Source: Marinisporobacter sp.
GTDB lineage: Bacteria; Bacillota; Clostridia; Peptostreptococcales; Thermotaleaceae
Assembly (NCBI GenBank): GCA_025210525.1
Contig: JAOARP010000039.1
Span: forward strand, 124,001 to 188,000
Reading direction: 5' to 3'
DNA: 64,000 nucleotides
In this document: in pieces, positions 36,101 to 43,740 of the stretch
How the letters are laid out: the number at the start of each line of letters is the position of its first letter
Numbering within the stretch: the first letter of the stretch is position 1
Program-made: the position numbers and the translations under genes
Notes under the pieces: model-generated
Told to the model about the DNA's origin: nothing
What the model saw: only the letters and a program-made list of their open reading frames with translations
Databases searched by the model: none

Positions 36101-37056
36101 ATTTTAAATGCACCTGAATCTGTGAGGCTTACCGTAAATCTATTGTCTCCGATTCCAGCATGTTGATTTAATTTAGCTTCCATATTTGCTCTTGCATCTT
36201 CTAATGTTTTACCTGCTGAACCATCATAATTTTGTGCGTCAAAAACTTCAAAGTCGTCTGTTGTAACACCATTGATTGTTACTTTAAGATTGTTTGCAGA
36301 ACTAGCATCACCAAGCACTATACCAGCTGCTCCAGCTGTAGTATGATTAACACTTCCTGTTGCAGACTCAGCAGCAAGTGTTAAAGTATGCTCTTGATTA
36401 TTCACCTTAATACTCAATTCATTATTTTTACCTGTAGTAATTTCACTTAATTCATTCATAACTACATTTCCAGTAAATGTAGCTGCTGAAGCATTTTTTG
36501 ATACATTTCCTGTAGCTCCATAATCTCCTGCTTTTACAGAACCTGCTATAGGACTATCTGTAAGATTTATATTCTTCCCTACAACTACATTCCCTTTAGC
36601 AGCTCCTGCAGTTGCTGCTTTAGCTTCTGTACGATCAAGTGTTCCATCTAATAATGTCATTGTATTGAACTCTGTTGTATTACCAATACGGTTAATTTCT
36701 GAAGATAACTGGTTAATTTCATTTTGGATAGCATCACGATCAACATCTACATTTGTATCTGAAGCTGATTGAACTCCTAGTTCTCTCATTCTTTGTAGAA
36801 TGTTTTGTGTTTCTTGAAGTGCACCTTCAGCTGTTTGAATCATAGAAATACCATCTTGCGCATTTCTAGATGCTTGATTAAGACCTCTAATTTGCGATCT
36901 CATTTTTTCACTGATTGCAAGACCTGCTGCATCATCTCCAGCTCTGTTGATTCTTAGACCTGATGATAATTTTTCGATTGATTTTGCACTATTTCCTTGA
37001 TTGATTCCCATTTGACGTTTCGTGTTCATCGCCATTAAATTGTGATTAATTCTCAT
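33127..37056 (-). CDS. Giant flagellin (1309 residues)
   Basis: I start it at ATG 37056 (MRINHNLMAMNTKRQM), with AAGGAGG ten bases upstream; the frame to 37101 adds 15 atypical residues. The N-terminal D0/D1 (LSSGLRINRAGDDAAGLAIS) covers about 1-140 and the C-terminal D1/D0 ends MLAQANQQPQGVLQLLR. The insert of about 1000 residues is rich in A, T, G, N and D, poor in aromatics and has no cysteine, as expected for exposed filament domains. A perfect SigD promoter lies upstream and csrA/fliW precede it, so this is the positional hag homologue. FliB follows. Confidence 0.95.
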   Translation of the reverse strand: MRINHNLMAMNTKRQMGINQGNSAKSIEKLSSGLRINRAGDDAAGLAISEKMRSQIRGLNQASRNAQDGISMIQTAEGALQETQNILQRMRELGVQSASDTNVDVDRDAIQNEINQLSSEINRIGNTTEFNTMTLLDGTLDRTEAKAATAGAAKGNVVVGKNINLTDSPIAGSVKAGDYGATGNVSKNASAATFTGNVVMNELSEITTGKNNELSIKVNNQEHTLTLAAESATGSVNHTTAGAAGIVLGDASSANNLKVTINGVTTDDFEVFDAQNYDGSAGKTLEDARANMEAKLNQHAGIGDNRFTVSLTDSGAFKIQSDADFKIEAASNDSALALVSGGTMTSADDLKGTTAIAQALNDQFAAKGINAVASYDENMKLSISSTTTGNEGSVEILGGGFASSFLAEKSENTATIKERADIDASQEDQVSIQLEGKDGNVETITLTAAAQGDGNTATTFDRGADANGTADGIRKALEKAIEANENLKGRYLISGEDAKVSVTAANAGDGYAIGKLESGAVPREINLDGGAASDAANTTYVEGKDIGDVKAHGDLGASVTGSVTLTDKGLAASNVKIDGSNNELTFNIDGSADDTTVVLDDATYDGTARTKATSTVKLTNIGNGDNFKAVLKGLDGEDVTLTLTADNTKTANTKTDFIHTGNEADNIKNLKESLELAIADNAKLKGQYEVTLTDNNELTITATKATANLAVGDLTTGTITGEVQSAQYAGAKGATVDTLVEDMQAKIDAAAYSTAEIEVTTNTNAADQLVFSLEKADGNAVDITLTGAANNNKTGANAFNFDNSVASKAGDAYNIATALNAAIEDNADLKGRYEAYNDGAKVYIKATNTGDGNSIGVKSGGTYGTLRVTGNKGAITTTNTAVDSRDAQATGTATVSYENSKLVMTSNNTEAGSKIDIKGSAIATQLFGETSTRISQERLAANNELSFKVDGDNKTIAIAEQTYQDLDEFISVNKDAFTAAGVTASNEDGKLKLTSNTTGVDSSVTDIAGGELAKQLGLVEADGSSLSEGQFVQGADGNTTLNITVDGENVNAEIQKGDYTDANVLAAAVESAINKALDDSGKGTKHVTVSAEDGKLSVTSGSTGEASKIEIGKHASMDAAGVLGLTDNTATVGEKEQEGEDTSVKFQIGANTSQSMSVAFNDMRSNALKVTGTAEDAGKTVTSKDGKAVASYVKVANVTDGTDNNSTEYALDVSDHDKATAAVSIINDAIEAVSAERSKLGAFQNRLEHTIKNLDASSENLQASESRIRDVDMAKEMMNFQKNNILQQAAQSMLAQANQQPQGVLQLLR
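34475..35750 (-). repeat. Three degenerate modules in the 1309-residue flagellin
   Basis: About 80-residue modules near 35745-35505, 35150-34900 and 34715-34475 share an opening T-L-T-x strand, then A-I-x-x-N-x-x-LKG-x-Y (ANENLKGRYL, DNAKLKGQYE, DNADLKGRYE), then a strand ending in a GDG/VGDL turn. Spacing is uneven (about 590 and 440 bases), so other sequence lies between the copies. Confidence 0.75.
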
Positions 37057-37216
37057 AGTTATTCCTCCTTGATTTTTTGTTTTGTGAGCATCCTTTCTCA
37101 CATCTTTATATAAAACTTCATAATGCCTAGGATATCATGAAGCTTATAAGCTGTAAAAATATTTAGTTTTTCATCTTACAATCAATATGTAAGAATTATT
37201 TATGCTTGTATTATTA

Positions 37217-37243
37217 TTATCGGCATGTATTGTCTCTACTTTA
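37217..37243 (-). promoter_or_regulatory. SigD promoter of the 1309-residue flagellin
   Basis: TAAA (37243-37240), exactly 15 bases, then GCCGATAA (37224-37217), an almost perfect sigma-28 promoter. The leader of about 155 bases before the ATG may hold CsrA sites. GGATG at 37097-37093 and AAGGAGG at the ribosome binding site are candidates. The rest of the 37057-37402 gap holds only this leader and the csrA terminator. Confidence 0.85.
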
Positions 37244-37273
37244 ATATTTTTTGTACTTTTTTTTACTTTTTTG

Positions 37274-37304
37274 TGAAAAAAACAATAGAGTTTTCCTCTA
37301 CTGT
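37274..37304 (-). terminator. Terminator of the flg-fliW-csrA operon
   Basis: AACAGTAGAG pairs with CTCTATTGTT (one G-U) and is followed by TTTTTTTCAC on the minus strand, between csrA and the flagellin promoter. Confidence 0.8.
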
Positions 37305-37402
37305 TCATTCCTCTTTATTGATCTTGTTTTTTCTCTGTTGATTTTTTAAAACTATACGAATCAATTTCTATACAGTCTAATAGATTATCCCTATCATTTA
37401 AT

Positions 37403-37627
37403 CTATTTCTTCAATAAACTTCTTAATCCATCAAGATTTATATTTCCTATTATTGCTTTTTTATTTTCTTCTTGGATTTCTAGATATATTTCTTTTCGAT
37501 GAATCTCTATATGCTTTGGGGCAGATATGCCTAATTTCACCTTACCTTCTTCAATGCTAATAACCTTTATTTCTATCTTTTCATCAATCATAATACTTTC
37601 ATCTTTTTTTCTACTGAGTATAAGCAT
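37403..37627 (-). CDS. csrA: Carbon storage regulator CsrA
   Basis: A 74-residue RNA-binding dimer subunit. MLILSRKKDESIMIDEKI, VKLGISAPKHIEIHRKEIY and the I-x-L-E-I-Q-E-E-N tail are all standard. CsrA binds GGA motifs in the flagellin leader and blocks translation; FliW antagonises it by direct binding. It lies 11 bases after fliW. Confidence 0.95.
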   Translation of the reverse strand: MLILSRKKDESIMIDEKIEIKVISIEEGKVKLGISAPKHIEIHRKEIYLEIQEENKKAIIGNINLDGLRSLLKK

Positions 37628-37638
37628 ACTATCCCCTC

Positions 37639-38088
37639 CTAGCCTATATTCTCTTCTATTTTTTCCTCAAATATGAAATATTTTAAAGGATATTGATCTG
37701 TATCTAATACAATTTGTTTTCCTTTTTTATTTCTTATATTAATCACCAAAGGACCTCGTAGGTTGATAGTTGTTTTTTTCATGTCTTTTGGTATAACAGC
37801 TATACTAAACACCATTACATCTTCTTCTTTTTCTATCTCTAGTTGTTTGATCACATTTTCAGGAATTTCAAAATTATAATCATTTTTAAAGGCAAATGGA
37901 TTTGTAATCACAAAGGCTAGATTAGTATCATCCACTCCTTGTAACCAAGAAAAAGGTATATCCTTTTCTTGATTCAAAACAACACTATATTTTTTTATAT
38001 TTTCAAATCCAAGCAAACCGTCTTTAAAGATGATAATCTTCTCTTGATCAATTTCTATTTCTCCAAAATGCTTTGTATTAAGAATCAT
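37639..38088 (-). CDS. fliW: Flagellar assembly factor FliW
   Basis: A 149-residue protein from ATG 38088 (MILNTKHFGEIEI), with AGAGGAGG upstream; the longer frame is not needed. GLLGFENIKKYSVV and the conserved FSIAVIP and NLRGPLVIN segments identify FliW. It binds either flagellin or CsrA, so it couples flagellin translation to secretion. Confidence 0.94.
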   Translation of the reverse strand: MILNTKHFGEIEIDQEKIIIFKDGLLGFENIKKYSVVLNQEKDIPFSWLQGVDDTNLAFVITNPFAFKNDYNFEIPENVIKQLEIEKEEDVMVFSIAVIPKDMKKTTINLRGPLVINIRNKKGKQIVLDTDQYPLKYFIFEEKIEENIG

Positions 38089-38117
38089 AAAAAAAACCTC
38101 CTCTTTAGTTTGAAAGT

Positions 38118-38684
38118 TCAACCTAAACGGTTGAACTTTTCTCCTACCCACTCAATATTTAAACTGTTTTTTTGTTTTAGATAAATTTCTAGCTGTCCTT
38201 TTGTATAATTGATATTTGGTTTACTAACCTTTGCATTAATATTTACTTTTCCCCATTCAGCTGTTGTTTCTGCTTTACCACCTGCAAAATTTATTTTAGG
38301 TCTACTCTTTGGAATAACACCTACATCAGCTTCTTTATTAAATAAATCATGAGCGTTTTCTTTTGCTTGGCTGGGAATTACATCTCTTTTATTTTCTATA
38401 GCAGCCATTTGATTTCCTTGCCTGACAATACGTGAAATTCCTTGTTGTGCCTTTTGCTTAGCAAAGACTGCCTGATCCTTTATAAGATCCTCAACATTTT
38501 TTTGCCCTTCTTCTTTAAAGCATGGATATTGATCAATTTGAACCTTAGATTGTTCCGATTTAATTTGTATTTTAGGAGGCTGTGTCTTCATATTAATTTC
38601 TGGCTTTGATTGATTGATTTCAAGCTTTCCAGGTGTTCGATTAATGCCTATTTGCGCCACCTTACTAGTTATACGAAGCTGCAT
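38118..38684 (-). CDS. DUF6470 family protein (YviE position)
   Basis: A 188-residue protein with an N-terminal series of short beta strands (LRITSKVAQIGINRTPGKLE, then KPEINMKTQPPKIQI), a helical middle, and a second strand series near 130-170 (KINFAGGKAETTAEWGKVNI). It lies between flgL and fliW exactly as yviE does in Bacillus and matches the DUF6470 pattern. Its function is unknown. Confidence 0.8.
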   Translation of the reverse strand: MQLRITSKVAQIGINRTPGKLEINQSKPEINMKTQPPKIQIKSEQSKVQIDQYPCFKEEGQKNVEDLIKDQAVFAKQKAQQGISRIVRQGNQMAAIENKRDVIPSQAKENAHDLFNKEADVGVIPKSRPKINFAGGKAETTAEWGKVNINAKVSKPNINYTKGQLEIYLKQKNSLNIEWVGEKFNRLG

Positions 38685-38705
38685 ATTGTCACCTCCACAA
38701 ATTCA

Positions 38706-40688
38706 TTATTTCAGAAAATCCATAAGAGTTGGTTGAATAATCTTTGCACCTGCTGATAAAGAAGTTCGATAAACATTTTCTGCTGTTTTAAATTTCATAA
38801 TCGTTTCCATCATATCTGCATCTTGAGTTTTTGATAATAGTCCCTTGAAATTTAAAATATTATCATCCAAACGATTTTTATCAAGTTCTAAGCGATTAGT
38901 TTTTGCACCGATTTCAGAAAGCTTTGCTAAAACATTATTTAGATTTTCATCCATATCTTCTAGCATACTGCTTATATCTATTTCTTCTGTTTTTACTACA
39001 GCTTTTTCTGAAAGCTGATCATTAGTAAAGCCTATTTTTGTTAAAAACTTATTGTCTTCTACATTGCTAATTTTTATACTATCAAAAGCTTTGTCGGATG
39101 CATCCTGATAGTTTCCAGTGAATTTTAATCTCTTATCTTCTGTAAAAGAGACTTCCACCATTCCCTTAAGAGCTACATTTCCATCAATTTGATCTTGAAT
39201 ATCTTTTAATAATTCATCTTTTCCAAACTGAGTATTTAATTCATATTTTTTATTTTGAGGAAGTGTAATAGTTTCTTCTATACCATCTATACTCAATTTA
39301 AACTGATAATTTTCATCATCTGTTTCTATAGTTCCTTTCATTCTCTCCCCTATAAGATTAGGGGCAAGCTGCTGATTGGCTATACCACTTGTAGCCATTA
39401 TTTCTGTATTTCCTAACTTACCTTCTACTCTAATATTTTCATTATCTGCTGAAAATTTGATAGTTTTATTAGTATTATCTATTTTTACGGTCACATTTTT
39501 ATTCTTTAACTCTGGAATACTGTCAATAGCATTTTGTATATCTATTTGCGTTAACGGATTATTTGTAGGTAAAGATAAATCATAGGTGTTTTCATTCATT
39601 TTTATTCTAAGTTTTCCACTATTACTACTATTATCTAAGTCATTAGCTTCATAATTAATATCATTTGTTTCTATAATAGAAATTCCTAAAGAGGGCTTTA
39701 CTATAATTTCATCCTCTGCTGTAAAGCTAATGGTTTTATTTTCTTCATCTAAGTGTACTTTTACGCCATTTTTCTTTAGATGTTCTACAGAATCTATAGA
39801 CTTTTGAATATTCTTTTCTGTTAATTCTTCATAAGGAAGCTTTAAATCAAAGCTATCATTCCCTATTTTTATGTTAAGTTCTTTATCTCCATTACTATTA
39901 TTTAATTCTGTATAGCTTATCTTTCCTGTAGCATATTGCATGTCTACAAAACCTTGCTTATAATTACTTTCTCCACCTAAAACTTTTTCTAGTTTTGTCA
40001 GTGTTTCAAAGGTTCCATAAAAACCTTTTTGCAGAATTTCACTTCCATTAAAATTCGCATTTATTATATCTCCCGTGCCAATCTCTATGTTCATCTTATC
40101 TGCCATTTGATCATAAGTAGGAGCTTTATTATTTACATTAGCTAAAAATTCTTGAAAGTCTGTATCTTCTACATCATCACCCACAGCCCCTCCCGGACTT
40201 AGGATTCTTCCGTTGTATTTAAGCTTACTTCCTACTTCCGTTTCCTCTATTTCAAAGGGTTTTTCCATCGTATTATATCCAGCAAAAATATATTTTCCAG
40301 TAAAATTGGTATTTCCAATGGATACAACCTGATCCTTTAATTGTGTAATATCCTTTTGTATAGCTACTTTATCTTCCTCTGTAAGTGTTCCTGTAGCGCC
40401 TCTCGCCGTCAACTCTCTTACCTTTTGCATAACATCCTTTAGCTGCATAACAGAGGTTTCTGTTGCTTGAAGCCACGAAAGTGCCTCATCTACATTTTTT
40501 TTGTATTGCTCATGATGTGAAATATCCGATGAAAGCTTCAAAACCTGAGCTATACCAATAGGGTCATCTGAAGGCATATTGATTTTTTTCCCTGTTGCCA
40601 TTTGTTCATCAAGCTTCGCCATACTATTTAGGTTATTATATATATTTCTCATCATGGTATTGGTCATCATGGTATTTGTAATACGCAT
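38706..40688 (-). CDS. flgL: Flagellar hook-filament junction protein FlgL, enlarged
   Basis: It starts at ATG 40688 with GGAG eight bases upstream, giving 660 residues where FlgL is usually near 300. N-terminal flagellin-like helices (MRITNTMMTNTMMRNIYNNL, then MATGKKINMPSDDP) and the C-terminal helix (DADMMETIMKFKTAENVYRTSL) are normal. The extra 350 residues form three tandem modules. FlgL joins hook to filament and here contacts giant flagellins, so its enlarged outer domain may match theirs. Confidence 0.93.
   Translation of the reverse strand: MRITNTMMTNTMMRNIYNNLNSMAKLDEQMATGKKINMPSDDPIGIAQVLKLSSDISHHEQYKKNVDEALSWLQATETSVMQLKDVMQKVRELTARGATGTLTEEDKVAIQKDITQLKDQVVSIGNTNFTGKYIFAGYNTMEKPFEIEETEVGSKLKYNGRILSPGGAVGDDVEDTDFQEFLANVNNKAPTYDQMADKMNIEIGTGDIINANFNGSEILQKGFYGTFETLTKLEKVLGGESNYKQGFVDMQYATGKISYTELNNSNGDKELNIKIGNDSFDLKLPYEELTEKNIQKSIDSVEHLKKNGVKVHLDEENKTISFTAEDEIIVKPSLGISIIETNDINYEANDLDNSSNSGKLRIKMNENTYDLSLPTNNPLTQIDIQNAIDSIPELKNKNVTVKIDNTNKTIKFSADNENIRVEGKLGNTEIMATSGIANQQLAPNLIGERMKGTIETDDENYQFKLSIDGIEETITLPQNKKYELNTQFGKDELLKDIQDQIDGNVALKGMVEVSFTEDKRLKFTGNYQDASDKAFDSIKISNVEDNKFLTKIGFTNDQLSEKAVVKTEEIDISSMLEDMDENLNNVLAKLSEIGAKTNRLELDKNRLDDNILNFKGLLSKTQDADMMETIMKFKTAENVYRTSLSAGAKIIQPTLMDFLK
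39110..39890 (-). repeat. Three tandem modules in FlgL
   Basis: Modules of about 80-90 residues near 39880-39690, 39620-39420 and 39310-39110 share a leading strand (ELNIKIGND, KLRIKMNEN, QFKLSIDG), a -LPxxxPLT/LT- turn into a helix (IQKSIDSVEHL, IQNAIDSIPEL, IQDQIDGNVAL), then V-x-V-x-x-x-x-x-x-K-x-I-x-F strands. The layout resembles the modules in the 1309-residue flagellin. Confidence 0.75.
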
Positions 40689-40725
40689 TTTTTTCACTCC
40701 ATTTCAAAATCTTAATGCTTTACCT

Positions 40726-42369
40726 TTATACCCCCATACGATTGATAATAGTATCAATCATTTCATCTATTACAGTAATCATTCTTGCATTAGCTTGATA
40801 GGCATGCTGAAATTTAACTAAATTTGCCATCTCTTCATCTAATGATACACCCGATATAGATTGTCTCTTATTTTCTGTTTGATCTAATAATACCTTTTGA
40901 TTACTTGATACGTTCTTTGCATGTTGACTATCTACTCCTAAGTTTGAAATCAAAGATTTCATAAAATCTTCTGGCTTTCCCCATCCATACATATCTGCTT
41001 TGTTTTTAAGCTGATTCATCTTCAGTGCATTATCTCCACTTCCCGGAAGTCCTGCATGAGTACTGCTTGCAGCAATAGCATTTAAATCCTTCTCTACTGC
41101 ATCAGATATCCCCATAGATTTGGCAGTAATTTTAGAGGTAATATAATATTTTTCAGTACCATCTTCAACAATTTTTACTACAGACATTTCATTGTAAGAA
41201 GGAATAGCATCTGCTGTAAATTCAAAAGGAGGTGTCCCTAAATCTGAAGATTTAGCTCCTTCAATCATTCTTATAGCTTCTTGCTCTCCATGTTGATCTA
41301 TAAGTGCCTTAAACTTTGCATTATTGGTAATATCTTTTATTTCTCCATCCATCTGAAAGAAATCTACTCCATGTTGTCCATTTAACCCATAACCTTCTCT
41401 ATGAATTAGATTGGTTTGTACAACAAAAGTCTTTGCAAAATCATTTAATTTGTCTACATAATAAGGAATTCCTTTTTCGTCTCCGCTAATATTATCTCTT
41501 GCATCTATGTATCCTTTTATTTTTCCACCTCTAGGAGTAAAACTTGCACCATCTTCCCAAATCACATCACAAAGTTGTTCTACGTCTGAATTATTCTTTT
41601 TCTGTCCTGGTTCCCTTTGTTGTATTTTCAAATGGGAAGCACCCGTTTTGGATACTAATTGATTTCCATCTACCATTACTCTGATTTTTCCACTTTTTTC
41701 TTCAAAAGTATCTATTTTTACTAATTCAGATAATTTATCTAAAACTAAATTCCTTTGATCTCTTAAATCATTTGCACGACTGCCATCTAATTCAAAACGG
41801 CTAATCTGCTCATTTAATTTTGCTACTTGATCTGCATAGCCATTAATTTGATCCACTGTGGTTTTCACATTAAAATCCAAGTCTTCTTGTACTTTTTCTA
41901 ATTGATATCCTAATTGATTCACCATTTGAGCAAGCTTAATCCCAGATTCTCTCACAGTAGCTCTTGTAGTTAAGTTCTCTGCACCTGTACTTAATTTTTC
42001 TAATGATACGAAATAATCATTCATAACTTTTCGAATGCCAGATTCTGATGGTTCTCCGAAGATAGCTTCTAAATTTTTCAAAGCATCAGCCCTTGTAGTC
42101 CACTCACCATATGCCTCATTTTCATCTCTATATTTTATGTCTAAAAAGTCATCTCGAATATTTTTTATATGAAGTGTATCTACTCCCGTTCCCATCATTC
42201 CTTCTCCGCCAGGCAAAGCCATTGGATTTGATGGAGCTATTTCAACTCTTTGTCTAGAATACCCTGGTGTGTTTACATTTGCTATATTGTGTCCTGTAAC
42301 ATTCAACGCCCTTTGACTTGCAAAAAGTCCTGATCTTGCTATATTAAGACCAAAAAAACTTCCACTCAT
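40726..42369 (-). CDS. flgK: Flagellar hook-filament junction protein FlgK
   Basis: A 547-residue protein of normal length. The N-terminal motif SGLFASQRALNVTGHNIANVNTPGYSRQR is cut here to its key part, ALNVTGHNIANVNTPGYS. The C-terminal end QHAYQANARMITVIDEMID is the standard D0 helix. FlgK is the first hook-associated protein. It lies 29 bases before flgL. Confidence 0.95.
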   Translation of the reverse strand: MSGSFFGLNIARSGLFASQRALNVTGHNIANVNTPGYSRQRVEIAPSNPMALPGGEGMMGTGVDTLHIKNIRDDFLDIKYRDENEAYGEWTTRADALKNLEAIFGEPSESGIRKVMNDYFVSLEKLSTGAENLTTRATVRESGIKLAQMVNQLGYQLEKVQEDLDFNVKTTVDQINGYADQVAKLNEQISRFELDGSRANDLRDQRNLVLDKLSELVKIDTFEEKSGKIRVMVDGNQLVSKTGASHLKIQQREPGQKKNNSDVEQLCDVIWEDGASFTPRGGKIKGYIDARDNISGDEKGIPYYVDKLNDFAKTFVVQTNLIHREGYGLNGQHGVDFFQMDGEIKDITNNAKFKALIDQHGEQEAIRMIEGAKSSDLGTPPFEFTADAIPSYNEMSVVKIVEDGTEKYYITSKITAKSMGISDAVEKDLNAIAASSTHAGLPGSGDNALKMNQLKNKADMYGWGKPEDFMKSLISNLGVDSQHAKNVSSNQKVLLDQTENKRQSISGVSLDEEMANLVKFQHAYQANARMITVIDEMIDTIINRMGV

Positions 42370-42380
42370 TTTTATCCTCC

Positions 42381-42878
42381 TTAAACTTTTGCATCAAAAA
42401 TACTTGATTTTTTTTTCATATCCTTTTCAGTAGCTTGATCTCCATAAGTACTACCTTCTGTATTTAAACTTGTTACCATATTCATATTAAATTCTATATA
42501 ATCTAATGATTGATGAATTAATTTACTATTTAATTCACTTATATGCTGTATTTCTCTTAATAAATTTCCCAACCGATTCTTTAAAGTTACAACCTTCTCC
42601 CTATATGAACTATCTAGGTAATTAGCTAACTCCATAATATTTTCAACATATTCTATATTTAATTCATGTAATAAGTTGCCCACAATAGCCGTCCGTATTT
42701 GGTCAATTTTACCTATATTTCTAATACTATCTTGTTCTTGCTGTGTAATCTTCTCAAGTTCCTTTACATTACCTTCAATAATAACTGCTTTTTTCTTCTT
42801 AGCTAAATTTAAATAATCCTGATAAATTTCATACTCTTTACTTAAGGCAAGAATCAGTTGTTCAGTAGATTTGGACAT
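42381..42878 (-). CDS. flgN: FlgN family flagellar chaperone
   Basis: A 165-residue helical protein (LALSKEYEIYQDYLNLAKKK near residue 8, ITQQEQDSIRNIGKIDQIR near 44) with the FlgN pattern. It chaperones FlgK and FlgL, whose genes follow directly. It is preceded by a terminator-like hairpin after flgM. Confidence 0.82.
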   Translation of the reverse strand: MSKSTEQLILALSKEYEIYQDYLNLAKKKKAVIIEGNVKELEKITQQEQDSIRNIGKIDQIRTAIVGNLLHELNIEYVENIMELANYLDSSYREKVVTLKNRLGNLLREIQHISELNSKLIHQSLDYIEFNMNMVTSLNTEGSTYGDQATEKDMKKKSSIFDAKV

Positions 42879-42902
42879 TTATTTTCCTCCTTAAACAGAG
42901 AT

Positions 42903-42932
42903 TTAAAAAATTGAAGGTAATTTTACCTTCAA
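42903..42932 (-). terminator. Terminator-like hairpin between flgM and flgN
   Basis: TTGAAGGTAA and TTACCTTCAA pair perfectly around two bases, followed by TTTTTTAAAT on the minus strand. It lies inside the flgM-flgNKL operon and may reduce read-through from flgM into flgN. Confidence 0.75.
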
Positions 42933-42937
42933 AATTT

Positions 42938-43213
42938 TTAAATTTTCCTATCAAACATCCCCTCTACAACTTCCTCTGCAGACGGGTTATAGTTCTCTAA
43001 ACTCATTTGTTGTTTGATTTTTTCTAGTTTTTCTTTTCTTACCTCTGGAAGCTTTTTATATTCACCTAAAGCTATTTGATATTCCCTTGCATTTTCAGAT
43101 ATTTGGATTTGATCTTCCTTTTGCTTTAATCTGTTTGTTTTCTCTACATTTTTTGTGCTCTTTCTATAAGTCTTTAATATTTTTTGTATATTTTGATTAT
43201 TACTAATTTTCAT
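42938..43213 (-). CDS. flgM: Anti-sigma-28 factor FlgM
   Basis: A 91-residue protein with disordered basic N-terminus and C-terminal SigD-binding helices (IQISENAREYQIALGEYKKL, then VRKEKLEKIKQQM). FlgM holds SigD until it is exported through the finished hook. A SigD-type promoter in front gives the usual autoregulation. Confidence 0.88.
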   Translation of the reverse strand: MKISNNQNIQKILKTYRKSTKNVEKTNRLKQKEDQIQISENAREYQIALGEYKKLPEVRKEKLEKIKQQMSLENYNPSAEEVVEGMFDRKI

Positions 43214-43249
43214 AAAAACACCCCACTTCTACCGAATGATCTTATCTTA

Positions 43250-43277
43250 GTATCGGCAAAAATGAGGCTAATGTTTA
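43250..43277 (-). promoter_or_regulatory. SigD-type promoter of the flgM operon
   Basis: TAAA (43277-43274), 16 bases, then GCCGATAC (43257-43250), about 37 bases before the flgM start. Confidence 0.75.
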
Positions 43278-43292
43278 TCATTTTTATAAAAT

Positions 43293-43712
43293 TTATCTTC
43301 TTTTTTTCCTTTCTGCTGTGAACATTTTTTCTCTTTGTTTTTCAGGTCTTTCTTTCTTTTTCATAGTTTTTTCAAAGCCATCCTTTAATCCTTTTTGTAA
43401 TTCTTGGGCACATTCATCACAAAACCTTCCTGTTCGAATTCCCTTCCCACAACGTTCACATTCAAGAATCAATGCAGAATTTTCTCCTACTATTTCAAGT
43501 CTTCCTTCCCTTAGAAAACGAAGAATTTTATCTTCATCTACACCCGTTTCTTCTGCTACTTCTGTAATAGTAGCTCCTGGATTTTCATAGATATATTCTC
43601 TAACAATATTGAAATCATTTTCTCCTTTTTTCTGACATCTAGCACAAATTTTACTGATTCCTGTGTATTGAAATACCCTTCCACATTCTTTGCAATTTCT
43701 AAGTTCAGCCAT
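43293..43712 (-). CDS. YvyF/TIGR03826 family flagellar-operon protein
   Basis: A 139-residue protein with two CxxC pairs at the N-terminus (CKECGRVFQYTGISKICARC), a winged-helix-like middle (GATITEVAEETGVDEDKIL) and two further pairs (CERCGKGIRTGRFCDEC). This zinc-ribbon, HTH, zinc-ribbon plan is that of YvyF, always found between comF and flgM. The role is unclear; a regulator is likely. Confidence 0.88.
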   Translation of the reverse strand: MAELRNCKECGRVFQYTGISKICARCQKKGENDFNIVREYIYENPGATITEVAEETGVDEDKILRFLREGRLEIVGENSALILECERCGKGIRTGRFCDECAQELQKGLKDGFEKTMKKKERPEKQREKMFTAERKKRR

Positions 43713-43740
43713 ATATTCTCCCCCTCAAATTCATTAAATT

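Noticed and set aside
23710-37056. Flagellinolysin (metallopeptidase flagellin)
   Set aside because: Neither giant flagellin contains an HExxH motif in its insert.
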